Below the pieces are notes generated by a model. That model was not told where the DNA came from, made no database searches, and worked only from the letters and a program-made list of their open reading frames with translations. The translations under genes were made by a program, and so were the position numbers. Of a stretch of DNA of 64,000 nucleotides, positions 43,087 through 52,963 are shown piece by piece (position 1 is the stretch's first letter; each line of letters begins with the position of its first letter). Origin of the DNA: Kiritimatiellia bacterium (GTDB lineage Bacteria > Verrucomicrobiota > Kiritimatiellia > RFP12 > UBA1067); contig JAFRDO010000006.1 in assembly GCA_017403825.1 (NCBI GenBank), forward strand, positions 49,756-113,755, read 5' to 3'.

Positions 43087-44592
43087 CTAAGCAAAACGCA
43101 TCCAGTCAGATAAGATCGGTTTTCCGACGTTACCCCAGCAGTCGAGCGGTCGGACGACGAAGCGTATGTCCGTCCGCTTGGGCAACTCGCAGCGCGGAAA
43201 CGCGCATGTGGCAGGCTCCACGTCCTGCGCCTCGGCCATAAAGGTGTTGGGAGAGAACACGCGCCGCTCCTGAAGGACACGCTTGCAGTCGCCGATGCGC
43301 GTCTCAGCCGTCACTGAGAAGTCGAACGCGCGCGAGGGGGAATGTGCCGTGGTCACGGGCGGAAACGAGACGATGACCTGCTCGCGAGGCTCCTTGTCGC
43401 GGTGCCAGCCGTCCTTCGCGCGGCGGTGTCCGTCCTTGACCTCCCGCACCGCCACCTTCGCGTCGGCGCGGAAGACGGGCGGCTTGGCGGCGGCGGCACG
43501 CGCCTTGGGATCGTACTTCGGCGTACCGGACGGCGGCACGGTGCGTCCGCCAAAGAGCGGGATGACCCAGTCCGGCCCGAGCGTCTGGTCGTACTTGAAC
43601 TCGACGCGGTGGAGCGTGATGCGGTCGTCGAGCACGTCCATCAGCATCCCCTGTATCACGCTGGCGTGGTCGAACATCGGCATCTCGAACGGCGGATCGC
43701 GGTTGAAGTCCAGCACGCTGAAGCCGTTCTCGCGGCCCGGATACGAAAAGGCAAAGCCGCATTCGCACGAGCAGTTGACGGCCGTGAACGCCCCCTGCCA
43801 GATGGACTGCTCGTCGGTGAGCGTATTGTGGCTGTGGCCTGTGAACGCCACGCAGTTCGGAAAGCGCGAAAGCACCTTAGTGTTAACGCCGTCGTCCTGT
43901 CCGTTGCCGAAACGGACGCCACTCACGAGCCAAGGAGCGTTGACCGTGTTGTCCAGCACGTCGTGCTGCGCGTAGAAGAACACCTTGTCAGGCGGGAACT
44001 CGTCCGCATGGGCGGCAAAGAACGCGGGCGTCGGGTTCTCCTCCCTCTGGCGCACCTTCCCGAACGCCTTGTTGAGATGCGAATGCCAGTTGCGCAGCAC
44101 GAACTTGTATCCCTTCACCGTCCTGCACGAGATCGGCCTGTAGTCCTCGTTGAAAAGTCTGCGCCACAGCTCCTCGCGATGGAAGAAGAAGCTTTCGGGG
44201 CGGGCCTCCTCCTCGCTCTTGAACTTCGCGCCGTCATAGGCGAAGCCATCGACATCGTGGTTTCCGGTGATGAAGAGCCGTTCGACGTGTTCGCCGTCCG
44301 AGCGCCGGTCGTCTGGAAACACCTTGAACCATGTGGACGCGACCGTCTCGAACTCGTGGAACTTGTTCCAGGTGGTGAGGTCGCCCGTGATCAGGACGCC
44401 ATCAACCTTCTGCGCATCAAAGTAGCGCAGCGCCTTCTCGAACCACTTTGCGTCCTTGGGAACGTGGATGTCCGAAAGGATGCCCATGCGAAGGTTCGGC
44501 CTTGCCGCACCTTCCCCGGCTATGGACGCCAACCCGCCAAGCGCGGCAAACGACGCTGTTGCCCGCATGAAATCGCGCCGGTTGATGCCCAT
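43087..44592 (-). CDS. Tat-exported calcineurin-like phosphoesterase, large form
   Basis: 501 residues. NRRDFMRA at 4-11 is a Tat signal. Metallophosphoesterase motifs are LSDIHV near 40, ITGDLT near 70, ITGNHDV near 112, FYAQHD near 208 and FTGHSHN near 252. The extra 180 C-terminal residues are beta-rich (PPVFRADAKVAVREVKDGHRR...) and may bind substrate. It occupies the middle of the operon with the strand-repeat protein (44612) and the GH5-GH78 fusion (39834). The smaller paralogue at 34169 plays the matching part in the other operon. Confidence 0.85.
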   Translation of the reverse strand: MGINRRDFMRATASFAALGGLASIAGEGAARPNLRMGILSDIHVPKDAKWFEKALRYFDAQKVDGVLITGDLTTWNKFHEFETVASTWFKVFPDDRRSDGEHVERLFITGNHDVDGFAYDGAKFKSEEEARPESFFFHREELWRRLFNEDYRPISCRTVKGYKFVLRNWHSHLNKAFGKVRQREENPTPAFFAAHADEFPPDKVFFYAQHDVLDNTVNAPWLVSGVRFGNGQDDGVNTKVLSRFPNCVAFTGHSHNTLTDEQSIWQGAFTAVNCSCECGFAFSYPGRENGFSVLDFNRDPPFEMPMFDHASVIQGMLMDVLDDRITLHRVEFKYDQTLGPDWVIPLFGGRTVPPSGTPKYDPKARAAAAKPPVFRADAKVAVREVKDGHRRAKDGWHRDKEPREQVIVSFPPVTTAHSPSRAFDFSVTAETRIGDCKRVLQERRVFSPNTFMAEAQDVEPATCAFPRCELPKRTDIRFVVRPLDCWGNVGKPILSDWMRFA

Positions 44593-44611
44593 GGCTGGAT
44601 CTCGCCTGCGT

Positions 44612-47116
44612 TCAGCGGAGAATGACCAACGTGCCCTTCAGGTAGTGCAAATACGCACCGTTGGACGTGTACTCGACCTTCCAGTCCTTCGGCCAGTCGG
44701 CGGGAAGGTTGAACGTGCCGGTGTAGGATGCGCCAGAGTTCACCTTGAGAATCTGGTAGTAGCCCGTTCCCGTTGAAGCGTTGAACTTCGCCTTGCTTGC
44801 ATCGAAGGTCGAGAAGTCCGCAACCTTCAGCGTCAGATTCGATATGTCGAGCGTGTCTCTCTGATTGTTGATCATGCTGCACCCCTCCGCATTGCCGCAG
44901 ATTTCGTAGTCGCCGCGAAGGTCGCAAGCCCACTCCAGTTCAATCTTCCCGTTGACGCTCGGCGCGATGGAGTTCGTCACGTGAACGTTCTTGCAGTAGC
45001 TCACCGTGCCGTTGCCCTCGACGCGCGGCAGCGTCTGCGTGGTATGCGTCCGCGTCTGCCAATCGCCGTCATACAGGGAGAACGCGGCGATGCCGTTGTT
45101 CGTGAGCACAAGCGTCGTCTGCGGCAGGATGTCGTTGCCGCGCAGCTGCAGCTTCGCCCCGTCAGCGACTGTCGGGCCGTTGTAGGAGAACTGCGCAGGG
45201 GAGTACACGACCAAATCATGCGTAGAATCGCCGGTCACCTTGAGACCGCCATCATGCTCCGCGCCGCTTACGATCGGCCGGTCTTTCCAGTGGATGTGCT
45301 GACCGTTGCTCGTATCGAACACTGCGCCGCCCTCAAGCACCTGAAACCTCACGCCGGCCCACTTCGCATTCGATGAGTTTTCGATGAATCCGGACGAACC
45401 AGTGCGAGACTGCAACCGCCCTCCGTCGAAGTTGAAGGTCGCATTCTGATTGTTGCCGGTTTCAATCCTAAGTATAGTCGGGCAGACAAGCCCGCCCTTG
45501 CCAAGGTTTATTGTGGTAGGATAGGACGCGCTCTGCCCTACGCGCAATTGCTTCGTCACGAACTCGCCGCCGTTTGAAACCGACAGCCTTGCCGCACCGC
45601 TCAAGCCGATCAGCCACTCGGCCTCAGGCGTGTTCACCCTGCCGCCGACAACGTCCACCTGCGCATATTTGCTCACATCGATATAGCGCCCCTGCGGCGA
45701 ATACAGTTCACCGCCCGAAACGATAAGATGCCCCTTCTTGTCATTGTATGAGGAGCCGTTGCCCTCGACGTATATCAAGGCGCTGGTGCCAGTCTTTGCA
45801 GCATACTGCGACGAAGCGCGTGTGACGCCGCTCGTCACCTCAAGGCATGAACCGACAATAATGCGGCCGACGTCGTTTGTGCGTCCTTCGCCAGGGCCTA
45901 TGATAACCGTGCCCGACCAGGCGGCGCGCGCTTCAATATATGTGTTCGTAGGATAATCCAAACCGGGACTCGCCTCGCCCTTGATCATGCCGTTGATGAA
46001 AAGACGGCCCTTTGAGCCTGTCTTAAACGGTTTGCCGCCCTTGACAAACACCGTGCGGTTAGAATGGATGGTCACGTTACCGGATTCGATGTACAAGGTG
46101 TGGTCTTTGCCCGTCACCCAGATGTTGGTCGTCGGCTGGGCCGGGATTGCGCCAAGAGACTTATCGCCTTTGCAAATATCAAGAATGCCGCCGTTGGTGG
46201 CTTCCAGCCATGTGCCGCCGTTGTAGGAATTGTCGCCGTACCAGCGAATCACGTTGCCGCTCATGAAGTGTGCGCCGCCGTCATGCTCCGCGCCGCTTTC
46301 AAAGCCCACATAGATTGTCGATTCGCCTGACGTGTACAGATAGAAGCCGCCTTCAAGAATTGTGGGAACGGTCTGCTTTTTCACCCAACCGGTACGCGTC
46401 GTATCCCCGAAGAAAAGGTTTCCGTTCGTGCTACTATCCGCCACAGTCCTGTGGAGATATCCGCCGTTGAAATAGATGCGCCCATAGCGATTGTTGCCAA
46501 CATCATCAACAAAGAAGTTCTTCAGATACAGATCGCCGCCCCTGTTCAGCCGAATGCCCACGCGATCTTTCATGGCGGCGGTCGCAATTCCTGTCGGGCG
46601 CAAGATAGTGGTCTTCAATACACCGTTCGTCTCGATGTTGATCCAGCAGTCGGAGTTGTTGCCGTCGAAAGCGTTCATCATGTGCCCGGTGATCCCAGAC
46701 GAGTCGAATGTCGCGTTCGTGACGGTGAACGTGCCGTTGTTGACATCAACATACGAGCCGGCACTCGCCGTGACAACCGCACCATCCGCGATAACGGTGT
46801 TGCCGCCGCTTTGCACGAACATGGCGGTACCGTAGGCGCCTGTCGCCGAGGCATCCGCAATCGTCGCCGCGCCGCCACTGAACTTCATCGTGCCCGCTTC
46901 CACCGTCATGGTCTTGAAGGTACTGGTGCCGTTGACGACAAGCGTACCGTCGCCCTTCTTGTACGTGCGATCCGTCTCGTTCAGTCCGGTCTGCGTATCG
47001 GTCGTACCCGACGGCACGTTGAACGTGCTGGCGTATGCATCTGGCAATAGAGATACGGCAATGGCTAAAGACAAACAACCAGCGCCACAAAGCCTGAAGT
47101 TCACAATACTCTTCAT
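44612..47116 (-). CDS. Autotransporter-associated strand-repeat surface protein
   Basis: 834 residues with a signal peptide (1-29). It has the same plan as the 21206 protein. TYKKGDGTLVVNGTSTFKTMTVEAGTMKFSGG near 50-82 and VADGAKLQLRGNDILPQTTLVLTNNGIAAF near 670-700 (landmarks) are autotransporter-associated repeats, and the two proteins also share GEGRTNDVGRIIVGSCLEVTSGVT-like text in the middle. It ends LKGTLVILR, the shared C-terminal motif, with no membrane barrel. It heads the operon from a TTGACA-19-TAAAAT promoter (47185-47215). Confidence 0.75.
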   Translation of the reverse strand: MKSIVNFRLCGAGCLSLAIAVSLLPDAYASTFNVPSGTTDTQTGLNETDRTYKKGDGTLVVNGTSTFKTMTVEAGTMKFSGGAATIADASATGAYGTAMFVQSGGNTVIADGAVVTASAGSYVDVNNGTFTVTNATFDSSGITGHMMNAFDGNNSDCWINIETNGVLKTTILRPTGIATAAMKDRVGIRLNRGGDLYLKNFFVDDVGNNRYGRIYFNGGYLHRTVADSSTNGNLFFGDTTRTGWVKKQTVPTILEGGFYLYTSGESTIYVGFESGAEHDGGAHFMSGNVIRWYGDNSYNGGTWLEATNGGILDICKGDKSLGAIPAQPTTNIWVTGKDHTLYIESGNVTIHSNRTVFVKGGKPFKTGSKGRLFINGMIKGEASPGLDYPTNTYIEARAAWSGTVIIGPGEGRTNDVGRIIVGSCLEVTSGVTRASSQYAAKTGTSALIYVEGNGSSYNDKKGHLIVSGGELYSPQGRYIDVSKYAQVDVVGGRVNTPEAEWLIGLSGAARLSVSNGGEFVTKQLRVGQSASYPTTINLGKGGLVCPTILRIETGNNQNATFNFDGGRLQSRTGSSGFIENSSNAKWAGVRFQVLEGGAVFDTSNGQHIHWKDRPIVSGAEHDGGLKVTGDSTHDLVVYSPAQFSYNGPTVADGAKLQLRGNDILPQTTLVLTNNGIAAFSLYDGDWQTRTHTTQTLPRVEGNGTVSYCKNVHVTNSIAPSVNGKIELEWACDLRGDYEICGNAEGCSMINNQRDTLDISNLTLKVADFSTFDASKAKFNASTGTGYYQILKVNSGASYTGTFNLPADWPKDWKVEYTSNGAYLHYLKGTLVILR

Positions 47117-47184
47117 TTTGCACTATCCCTTTCAGTCTAGTTTTCATGCCGCCGACACAAGCGACAATCCTCCTATATGGCGAT

Positions 47185-47215
47185 ATTTTATCACAACCAC
47201 CCCCATCTCTGTCAA
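47185..47215 (-). promoter_or_regulatory. Promoter of the 47116-39834 operon
   Basis: TTGACA (47210-47215), 19-bp spacer, TAAAAT (47185-47190) preceded by TGA as an extended -10, on the minus strand. Confidence 0.65.
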
Positions 47216-47242
47216 ATGCACCGTCTCAAAAAGACGTTGCTT

Positions 47243-50200
47243 TCATTCCTTGATGTACTGGTGAGGCCACTGCATGCTGTTGCGCTCGCTTACGGCGGAA
47301 TCTGCAAAGTTGCAGACAAAATCACCCTCAACCGAAGCGCGATAGTCGTTCATGGCCTTGAACGCCGCGTCAAACGCCGCTTTCTTCCCAGCATCGTCAC
47401 CGCTTTTCTGCCAGTCCTTCTGCGCGATGCGCACGGCGCGCGTCAACTCGGCGTTGCACAGCCCCTTGCGGAGGAACTCGATGCGGGCAATCGCCGCAAC
47501 GTCTCCGTCAGCCGCCTTCTCGGCCCTGTCCAGCTTGGCGTAGCCATCGGCGAAGAACCGGTCGTCGAGATACTCGCCGAGAATCGCCCCGCAGTTGCCG
47601 TGACTTCCGCCGCCTTGGGCACCAGTGTGGTTGGCCCATGACATCTTGCGAATGTCGGCAAACGCCCAATGCTCGGAATGTGCGCGGACGCCGTCAAGGA
47701 ATTCCGCAACCTCCCCTTGCGCCTTGCCGAAAGCGGACAGCATCTCGGAGCGTGCCCGGTCATATCCGTGCAACGGATCGCGCATCGCACGTATAAGCGC
47801 GTAATCCATCAGCGCATGCGCCGCCCATGAGCCGCGAAGCGAATCAAACTTGCAGCTCATCATTCCGTTAGTATAGGCGAAGGCGAAGTCGGAGAGAATG
47901 AGCCGCCCCTGGTCGAGATGGTAGCCGCCACATGCAAGCATGTAGTTCGGGCGGTAGATGAAATCCTTCACGCCTGCCTTTTTCCACCCCATCCAGTGCT
48001 TGCGGAAAAACTCCGATTCCGTCTTGTCATACGGCAGATAGCTGCGCGGCACATATTCGATGATCACACGAGGATCGACTTTAGTCATCTGCGGCGCCTC
48101 GACATAGTTTTCGTAGGCATATCCGATCACCCGCGCACGCGGCTCGTACTTGGCCACTTCCGCCTGGATGTGGTTGTAGAAGTTCGCGTAGCGGTCGGAG
48201 AGCGGCGCCACCGGCTTCACGTTGGAATCATGTTCTGGAATGTCCCAGCGGTTGTCGCCGACGAGCCAGCTGAGCGCCCATTCGCCATGGTTCGGTCCGC
48301 GCTCCTTCCAGAGACTGTCAAGAAATTCGCGGGTGAGGCCGCCCTTCCAGTACGGATGCTGTCCGAAGCGCGGATCCGGCGGATCCCACGCGCGGCACTT
48401 CGCGCACGTGCAGAGTCCGGCGCTGTCGTTCTCGCAGCAGTTCACCCACGGCTCGAAGCCTCCCTTCCTTCCGGTCTTCTGCCACCACTCGTTCCAATCC
48501 GCGGCCTTCTGCTTCCAGACGCCCGGCTCGGCGCAGCACATCGTGACAAGCGTCGGGTTGTGAAGCGGACGCCGCGTGCCGTCCGGCAGCAGGTTGAAAT
48601 ATTCCGGGTGATCCTTCCCGAATCGCTTCCACCAGTCACCAAACGAATGTCCGGAAATCGTGTTCAGCCGCCGTCCGTGGCGATGGCGCACGAGGAACTT
48701 CGTCTGGGCCGCAAAGAAGCGGTCGCAAGCCTGGCGGCTGGAGAAGCCGATCTTCTCCCCTCCGATCGTCCCGTAGAAAAAGCGTTCGTCCAGCGGCTCC
48801 ACGCCGCCGCGTTCAAGCGTGCGAACGGCAAGCGACGACCGCTTCGGAATCACCTCTCCCGTTTCACCGGGCCAGATCCACATGACCTTCAGCTCGGTCT
48901 CGAGAAAATCGTAAACGGCGTACAGCGTGCCCAGGCTTCTGACCGTTCGCGTGTTCGGAATGTCCGCGTAGCTGATGCCGCTGTCACGTCCGACGAGATA
49001 GATGCCGTCGCCTTTTCGCTTCAGGAAGCGTTCGTCCGGCTTCAGCTCGCGTCCGGGGATTCCCGCCGCCTTTGCGGCCTTGGTATCGCCAAGGAAAAAG
49101 TGATACCGCATTCCTCCGCCGGCGCAGGCATCTTCGGCGACAATCTTGAAGTCAGCGCCAAACGCCTTGTCGAGATGGTACTTGAGTTCGTCAGCGGCAT
49201 ACCTGACGGCGTCAAGCGGCTTCGCGGGAATGACGATGTCGGCCTTCGGAACACCATTCGACGCGACAAGGAACGGAACGTCCTTGTCCGCGTCCGGCAC
49301 CTTGCAGCTAAAAAGCCTTCCGCCGGAGTCGAGCGAAGCCAGCACCCTTATCTCGCCACAGCCTTCGCGGCGCACGACGGCTGTTGCGCGACCGACAAAG
49401 AGACGGTGCCCTGACGCATCGGAGAACGGCACGTATTCGCAGGCGTCTCCGTTTCCGACGCCAAGAATCCTGCCCGGACCTTCCAACGAAAACGCCACCG
49501 CATTAGTCGCGTCCGGAACCCGCACCCCGGAGCCATCATACGCCTCGGCATGAACCCAGATCAACTCGTCCTCGTCCTTCCCCGCAAGCGGCTCCGCGAA
49601 AAGGCGCAGCTCGGCGACAGCACCGGCCGTGCGCAGCGTCTTTTCGCCAGTCATCCGCCCGTCCTTATATGCGACGGCCTTCAGCTCGCCCGGCTCGTAG
49701 GGAACATCCAGCCACATGAGTCGGTACCGGCAAAACGCCTTGAAGTGGTCGTTTGTCATTGCCGGCGGCAAGGCGACATGTTCCCCCTTCCTGCGCCGCC
49801 CCAGCGAACGCCCGTTCAGGAATAGCTCCGCCTCGTCGCCATCCGTATAGACGACAACCGGCGTGTTGCGGCCCTCACGCCCAGGAAACGTCCAGGAATC
49901 CGGCGAGATGTGAAGAGTGCGCGCATCCGTCCGCCAATGGCTGCGGTAGAGCCAGTAGCGGTCTTTCGGCACGCCCATCAGGTCAACGATCCCGAAGTAG
50001 GACGAGCGCGCCTCCTTTTCGTAAGGGTACGGCTCGCCGAGATAGTCGATGCCAGTCCAGACGAACTCGCCGCAGCAATACGCATCGCGCTCCATCCAGT
50101 CGAACACCTCATCAACCGTGTCAAGCGTGCTCTGGAAGTCGCGGGAATCTACCTGCGCAACGCCGCCTCGCGGAAAATCCTTCATGCCGCCGAGCGGGTT

Positions 50201-51763
50201 CTCGCAGTAGAAACCGTAGGAGCTGACGGCCGAAGCGGACTCCGAAAAGATGATCGGCTTACGCGGATACTTTTTCTTCACAGGCACGTAGGAGCGGAAG
50301 TAATTCCATCCCGTCAGGTCGAGCGGGTCGAAGATGCCGAGGTCAAGCACCCGCTGCTCGTTCACGTGCGGACTGTTCCCGTTGCCGACCGGTCGCGTGG
50401 CATCGACCAAGCGCACCTGGTCGCGGAAGAACGCGTTGCGCACCTTCGTCTGTCCCCACGGCCCACGGTCAAAGAGCGGATTATCCGGCTTGCGGATCGG
50501 ATTGTCGGGATCCCACTCCCAGATTTCGTTGCCGATGGACCACACGATCACCGATGGGTGGTTGCGGTCGCGCTTCACGAACGCTACGAGGTTACGCGCC
50601 ACGTATTCTTCCAGCGACTGGTCGTCTCGCCGCCCGCCATATGCATTCCACTTGTCGAAACATTCGTCCCACACGAGAATGCCCATTTCATCGCAGAGAT
50701 CTAGCAGCTCTGGCGCGGGCGGGTTGTGGCTGGTGCGCAGGGCGTTCGCGCCCATCTCCTTCATGAGATGCAGCTGCCGCCGCGCCGCAGAGCGGTCAAA
50801 CGCCATGCCAAGGAGCCCCAGGTCAGAATGGAGGTTCACGCCCTTCAGCTGCACGCGACGCCCGTTGAGATGGAACCCGTTCGCCGCACGGTCGTTCGGA
50901 TCGTCCGCAACGGGGAAAGCGATCTCGCGTATGCCAAAGCGAATCCTTTCGCGCGAGACGTGCGCGCCGACACGGTCCGCAAGCGACACCTCAGCTTCAT
51001 AGAGCGCAGGGCTGTCCACATCCCACAGGTCGGGCTTCTCGACCGAGAGGAACGTCACGCCGCGCACGGCAGGCTCGGTTGCCTCGGCTACGGCGCGTCC
51101 ATTGCGGACGATGCGCACGGTTACGCTGGCGTCTTTCGCCGCGCCTTCCGTCTCCCACGTCACCTTCACGAGCGCCCTGTCGCGTCCGACCTCAGGCGTC
51201 GTCACGAAGATGCCGTCATGGGCGAAGTGAGCCTTGTCGCGCATCCGCAGCGTCACGCGTCGATAGAGTCCCGCGCCGGGATACCACCTCGCCGCCAGAT
51301 GAAGCGTGGAAATACGCACCGCAAGCGTATTCCTGCCGGTGCGCACGAACGGCGTGGCGTCCACGCGGAAACTCGCATAGCCGTAGTCCCAGCCGCCCGC
51401 CTTTCGCCCGTTCACATACACTTCGGGCGCAGCCATCGCCCCATCGAAATCGAGGAAAGCGCACTGCCCGGCGGCAGATGCGGGAACGTCGAACGCCAGC
51501 CTGTACCAGCCGACGCCTTTCCACGGCAGACGCCCCGTCATGCCGGACGGCTCGTCCCTCAGGAACAGCCCGCCGATCGCCCAGTCATGCGGTACGCGGA
51601 CACTCTGCCACGCCGAATCGTCAAATGCCTCGGCGGAGCAATCCGCCTTCTGCGTGGCGTCCATGGCGAACCGCCACCCTTCCGCAAGCGCCACGTCACA
51701 TTCGCCATGTGCAGCACACATGGCAAGCATCACCAACGCGGCAAGCATCTCCCTCATGTTCAT
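47243..51763 (-). CDS. GH2 beta-galactosidase fused to a DUF4838 domain
   Basis: 1506 residues with a signal peptide (1-21). Residues 25-175 are the GH2 sugar-binding domain, 180-280 the Ig-like domain and 285-600 the catalytic barrel, with acid/base E413 in SIGNEI and nucleophile E508 in FSESA. DUF4982-type and Big-like modules follow (600-820). From about 850 the chain continues as a DUF4838 protein (VRYAADELKYHLDKAFGADF, GTRRPLHNPTL, CENDSAGLCTCAKC) like the free-standing one at 18770-21193. It starts 18 nt after the dehydratase gene. An exo-galactosidase joined to a putative uronidase-like domain suggests sequential trimming of one glycan. Confidence 0.8.
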   Translation of the reverse strand: MNMREMLAALVMLAMCAAHGECDVALAEGWRFAMDATQKADCSAEAFDDSAWQSVRVPHDWAIGGLFLRDEPSGMTGRLPWKGVGWYRLAFDVPASAAGQCAFLDFDGAMAAPEVYVNGRKAGGWDYGYASFRVDATPFVRTGRNTLAVRISTLHLAARWYPGAGLYRRVTLRMRDKAHFAHDGIFVTTPEVGRDRALVKVTWETEGAAKDASVTVRIVRNGRAVAEATEPAVRGVTFLSVEKPDLWDVDSPALYEAEVSLADRVGAHVSRERIRFGIREIAFPVADDPNDRAANGFHLNGRRVQLKGVNLHSDLGLLGMAFDRSAARRQLHLMKEMGANALRTSHNPPAPELLDLCDEMGILVWDECFDKWNAYGGRRDDQSLEEYVARNLVAFVKRDRNHPSVIVWSIGNEIWEWDPDNPIRKPDNPLFDRGPWGQTKVRNAFFRDQVRLVDATRPVGNGNSPHVNEQRVLDLGIFDPLDLTGWNYFRSYVPVKKKYPRKPIIFSESASAVSSYGFYCENPLGGMKDFPRGGVAQVDSRDFQSTLDTVDEVFDWMERDAYCCGEFVWTGIDYLGEPYPYEKEARSSYFGIVDLMGVPKDRYWLYRSHWRTDARTLHISPDSWTFPGREGRNTPVVVYTDGDEAELFLNGRSLGRRRKGEHVALPPAMTNDHFKAFCRYRLMWLDVPYEPGELKAVAYKDGRMTGEKTLRTAGAVAELRLFAEPLAGKDEDELIWVHAEAYDGSGVRVPDATNAVAFSLEGPGRILGVGNGDACEYVPFSDASGHRLFVGRATAVVRREGCGEIRVLASLDSGGRLFSCKVPDADKDVPFLVASNGVPKADIVIPAKPLDAVRYAADELKYHLDKAFGADFKIVAEDACAGGGMRYHFFLGDTKAAKAAGIPGRELKPDERFLKRKGDGIYLVGRDSGISYADIPNTRTVRSLGTLYAVYDFLETELKVMWIWPGETGEVIPKRSSLAVRTLERGGVEPLDERFFYGTIGGEKIGFSSRQACDRFFAAQTKFLVRHRHGRRLNTISGHSFGDWWKRFGKDHPEYFNLLPDGTRRPLHNPTLVTMCCAEPGVWKQKAADWNEWWQKTGRKGGFEPWVNCCENDSAGLCTCAKCRAWDPPDPRFGQHPYWKGGLTREFLDSLWKERGPNHGEWALSWLVGDNRWDIPEHDSNVKPVAPLSDRYANFYNHIQAEVAKYEPRARVIGYAYENYVEAPQMTKVDPRVIIEYVPRSYLPYDKTESEFFRKHWMGWKKAGVKDFIYRPNYMLACGGYHLDQGRLILSDFAFAYTNGMMSCKFDSLRGSWAAHALMDYALIRAMRDPLHGYDRARSEMLSAFGKAQGEVAEFLDGVRAHSEHWAFADIRKMSWANHTGAQGGGSHGNCGAILGEYLDDRFFADGYAKLDRAEKAADGDVAAIARIEFLRKGLCNAELTRAVRIAQKDWQKSGDDAGKKAAFDAAFKAMNDYRASVEGDFVCNFADSAVSERNSMQWPHQYIKE

Positions 51764-51781
51764 TTCAGTTCCCTGATGCCC

Positions 51782-52948
51782 TTAGCCGTGCCAATACGCC
51801 GCGCTGTCCGGCGGACGAATGTTCGTGAGCGTTCCGACGTAATGGCGCAGCCAGTGGTCTTGCTTAGGATGCGCGGCAGCGGCATTTTCGTTCAACTCGA
51901 TCCCAAGCCCCGGACGGTCGGAAGGATACATGAGGCCGTCCGCAAAACGCACGTCCTCGTCGATCACGTCCTTGCGCCACGGCACGTCGTCAAAGAGCGT
52001 TTCGTGTATGCAGTAGCCGGGCGTCGAGACACCGAGGGCGAGAGTGACGGCGTTGGCGACGGGGCCGGACGGGTTATGCGCGCAGAACGGAATGTGGTGA
52101 GAGTCGCAGATGGCGGCAATCTGCTTCATGCCGGTAATGCCGCCGGCGTGTGAGGAATCCGGCTGAAGGTAGTCGCAGGCGCGAAGTTCGATTGCGTCCA
52201 TGATCTGCTGCGTCGTGAAGAGCCGCTCGCCGCAGGCTATGGGAACGCGGACGCGGCTCCGCACGTCCGCAAGCGCTCTCATCGTATCGGGTATGACAGG
52301 TTCCTCGACCCAATAGGGCGAGAACTCTTCTAGCGCGTTGCAGATTCGGAGCGCAGTCGGAACATCGAAGCGTCCGTGGCACTCGATGAGGATTTCCGCC
52401 TTGCCCTCGGTCGCGGCTTTCACAGCAGCGACGCATTTCATCGCCTTCTTGAAATCAGCCGGCGGCAGCTGGCGGTAGTTCTTGCCGAACGGATCCCACT
52501 TGAGGCCCTTGAAGCCGGCCTCGACGGCGGCTGTCGCCTTGGCCGCAAACTCCTCCGGCTCCTTCGCGCCGGAGAACCAACAGTTGGCATAGCACGGAAC
52601 GCCATCGCGGCACTTGCCGCCGATGAGTTTCCAAACCGGCAGGCCGAGCGACTTGCCCTTGATGTCCCACAGCGCCATGTCAACGGCGGACAGCGCGGAC
52701 ATGAGAACCGGCCCGCCGCGCCAGTACGCGTCCCTGTAGTTTTCGTGGAATATCCACTCCGTGTCGAACGGGTCCCTGCCGACAAGCGCGTGTTCGAGGT
52801 CGGCGATTGCGCCAAGGAGAGCGTTCTCCTTGTATTCGAGAGTCCCCTCGCCTATGCCGTGGATTCCTTCGTCCGTCTCCACCTTCACGAACACCCAGTT
52901 GGTGCGGAAGCAGTCGACGGTGAAAGTCCTTATGCCTGTTATCTTCAT
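51782..52948 (-). CDS. Enolase-superfamily sugar-acid dehydratase
   Basis: 388 residues. The N-terminal capping domain (1-125) is followed by the modified TIM barrel. Metal ligands sit in LIECHGRFD (E near 205), WVEEPV (E near 232) and ACGERL (E near 258). The catalytic His is in CAHNPSGP near 309, and a Lys is in GLKWDP near 161. This is the mandelate racemase / D-galactonate dehydratase group, which removes water from an aldonic or galactaric acid. The exact substrate is uncertain. It lies between an SDR dehydrogenase and the GH2 fusion in one operon, consistent with oxidative catabolism of the released sugar. Confidence 0.85.
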   Translation of the reverse strand: MKITGIRTFTVDCFRTNWVFVKVETDEGIHGIGEGTLEYKENALLGAIADLEHALVGRDPFDTEWIFHENYRDAYWRGGPVLMSALSAVDMALWDIKGKSLGLPVWKLIGGKCRDGVPCYANCWFSGAKEPEEFAAKATAAVEAGFKGLKWDPFGKNYRQLPPADFKKAMKCVAAVKAATEGKAEILIECHGRFDVPTALRICNALEEFSPYWVEEPVIPDTMRALADVRSRVRVPIACGERLFTTQQIMDAIELRACDYLQPDSSHAGGITGMKQIAAICDSHHIPFCAHNPSGPVANAVTLALGVSTPGYCIHETLFDDVPWRKDVIDEDVRFADGLMYPSDRPGLGIELNENAAAAHPKQDHWLRHYVGTLTNIRPPDSAAYWHG

Positions 52949-52963
52949 TCCATCATCAACCTT

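Noticed and set aside
41118..43241. Long plus-strand open frame (707 codons) opposite the GH5-GH78 gene
   Set aside because: It is antisense to a gene with a signal peptide and catalytic motifs; the translation is Arg/Val/Leu-rich with no domain, as expected for the complement of GC-rich coding DNA.
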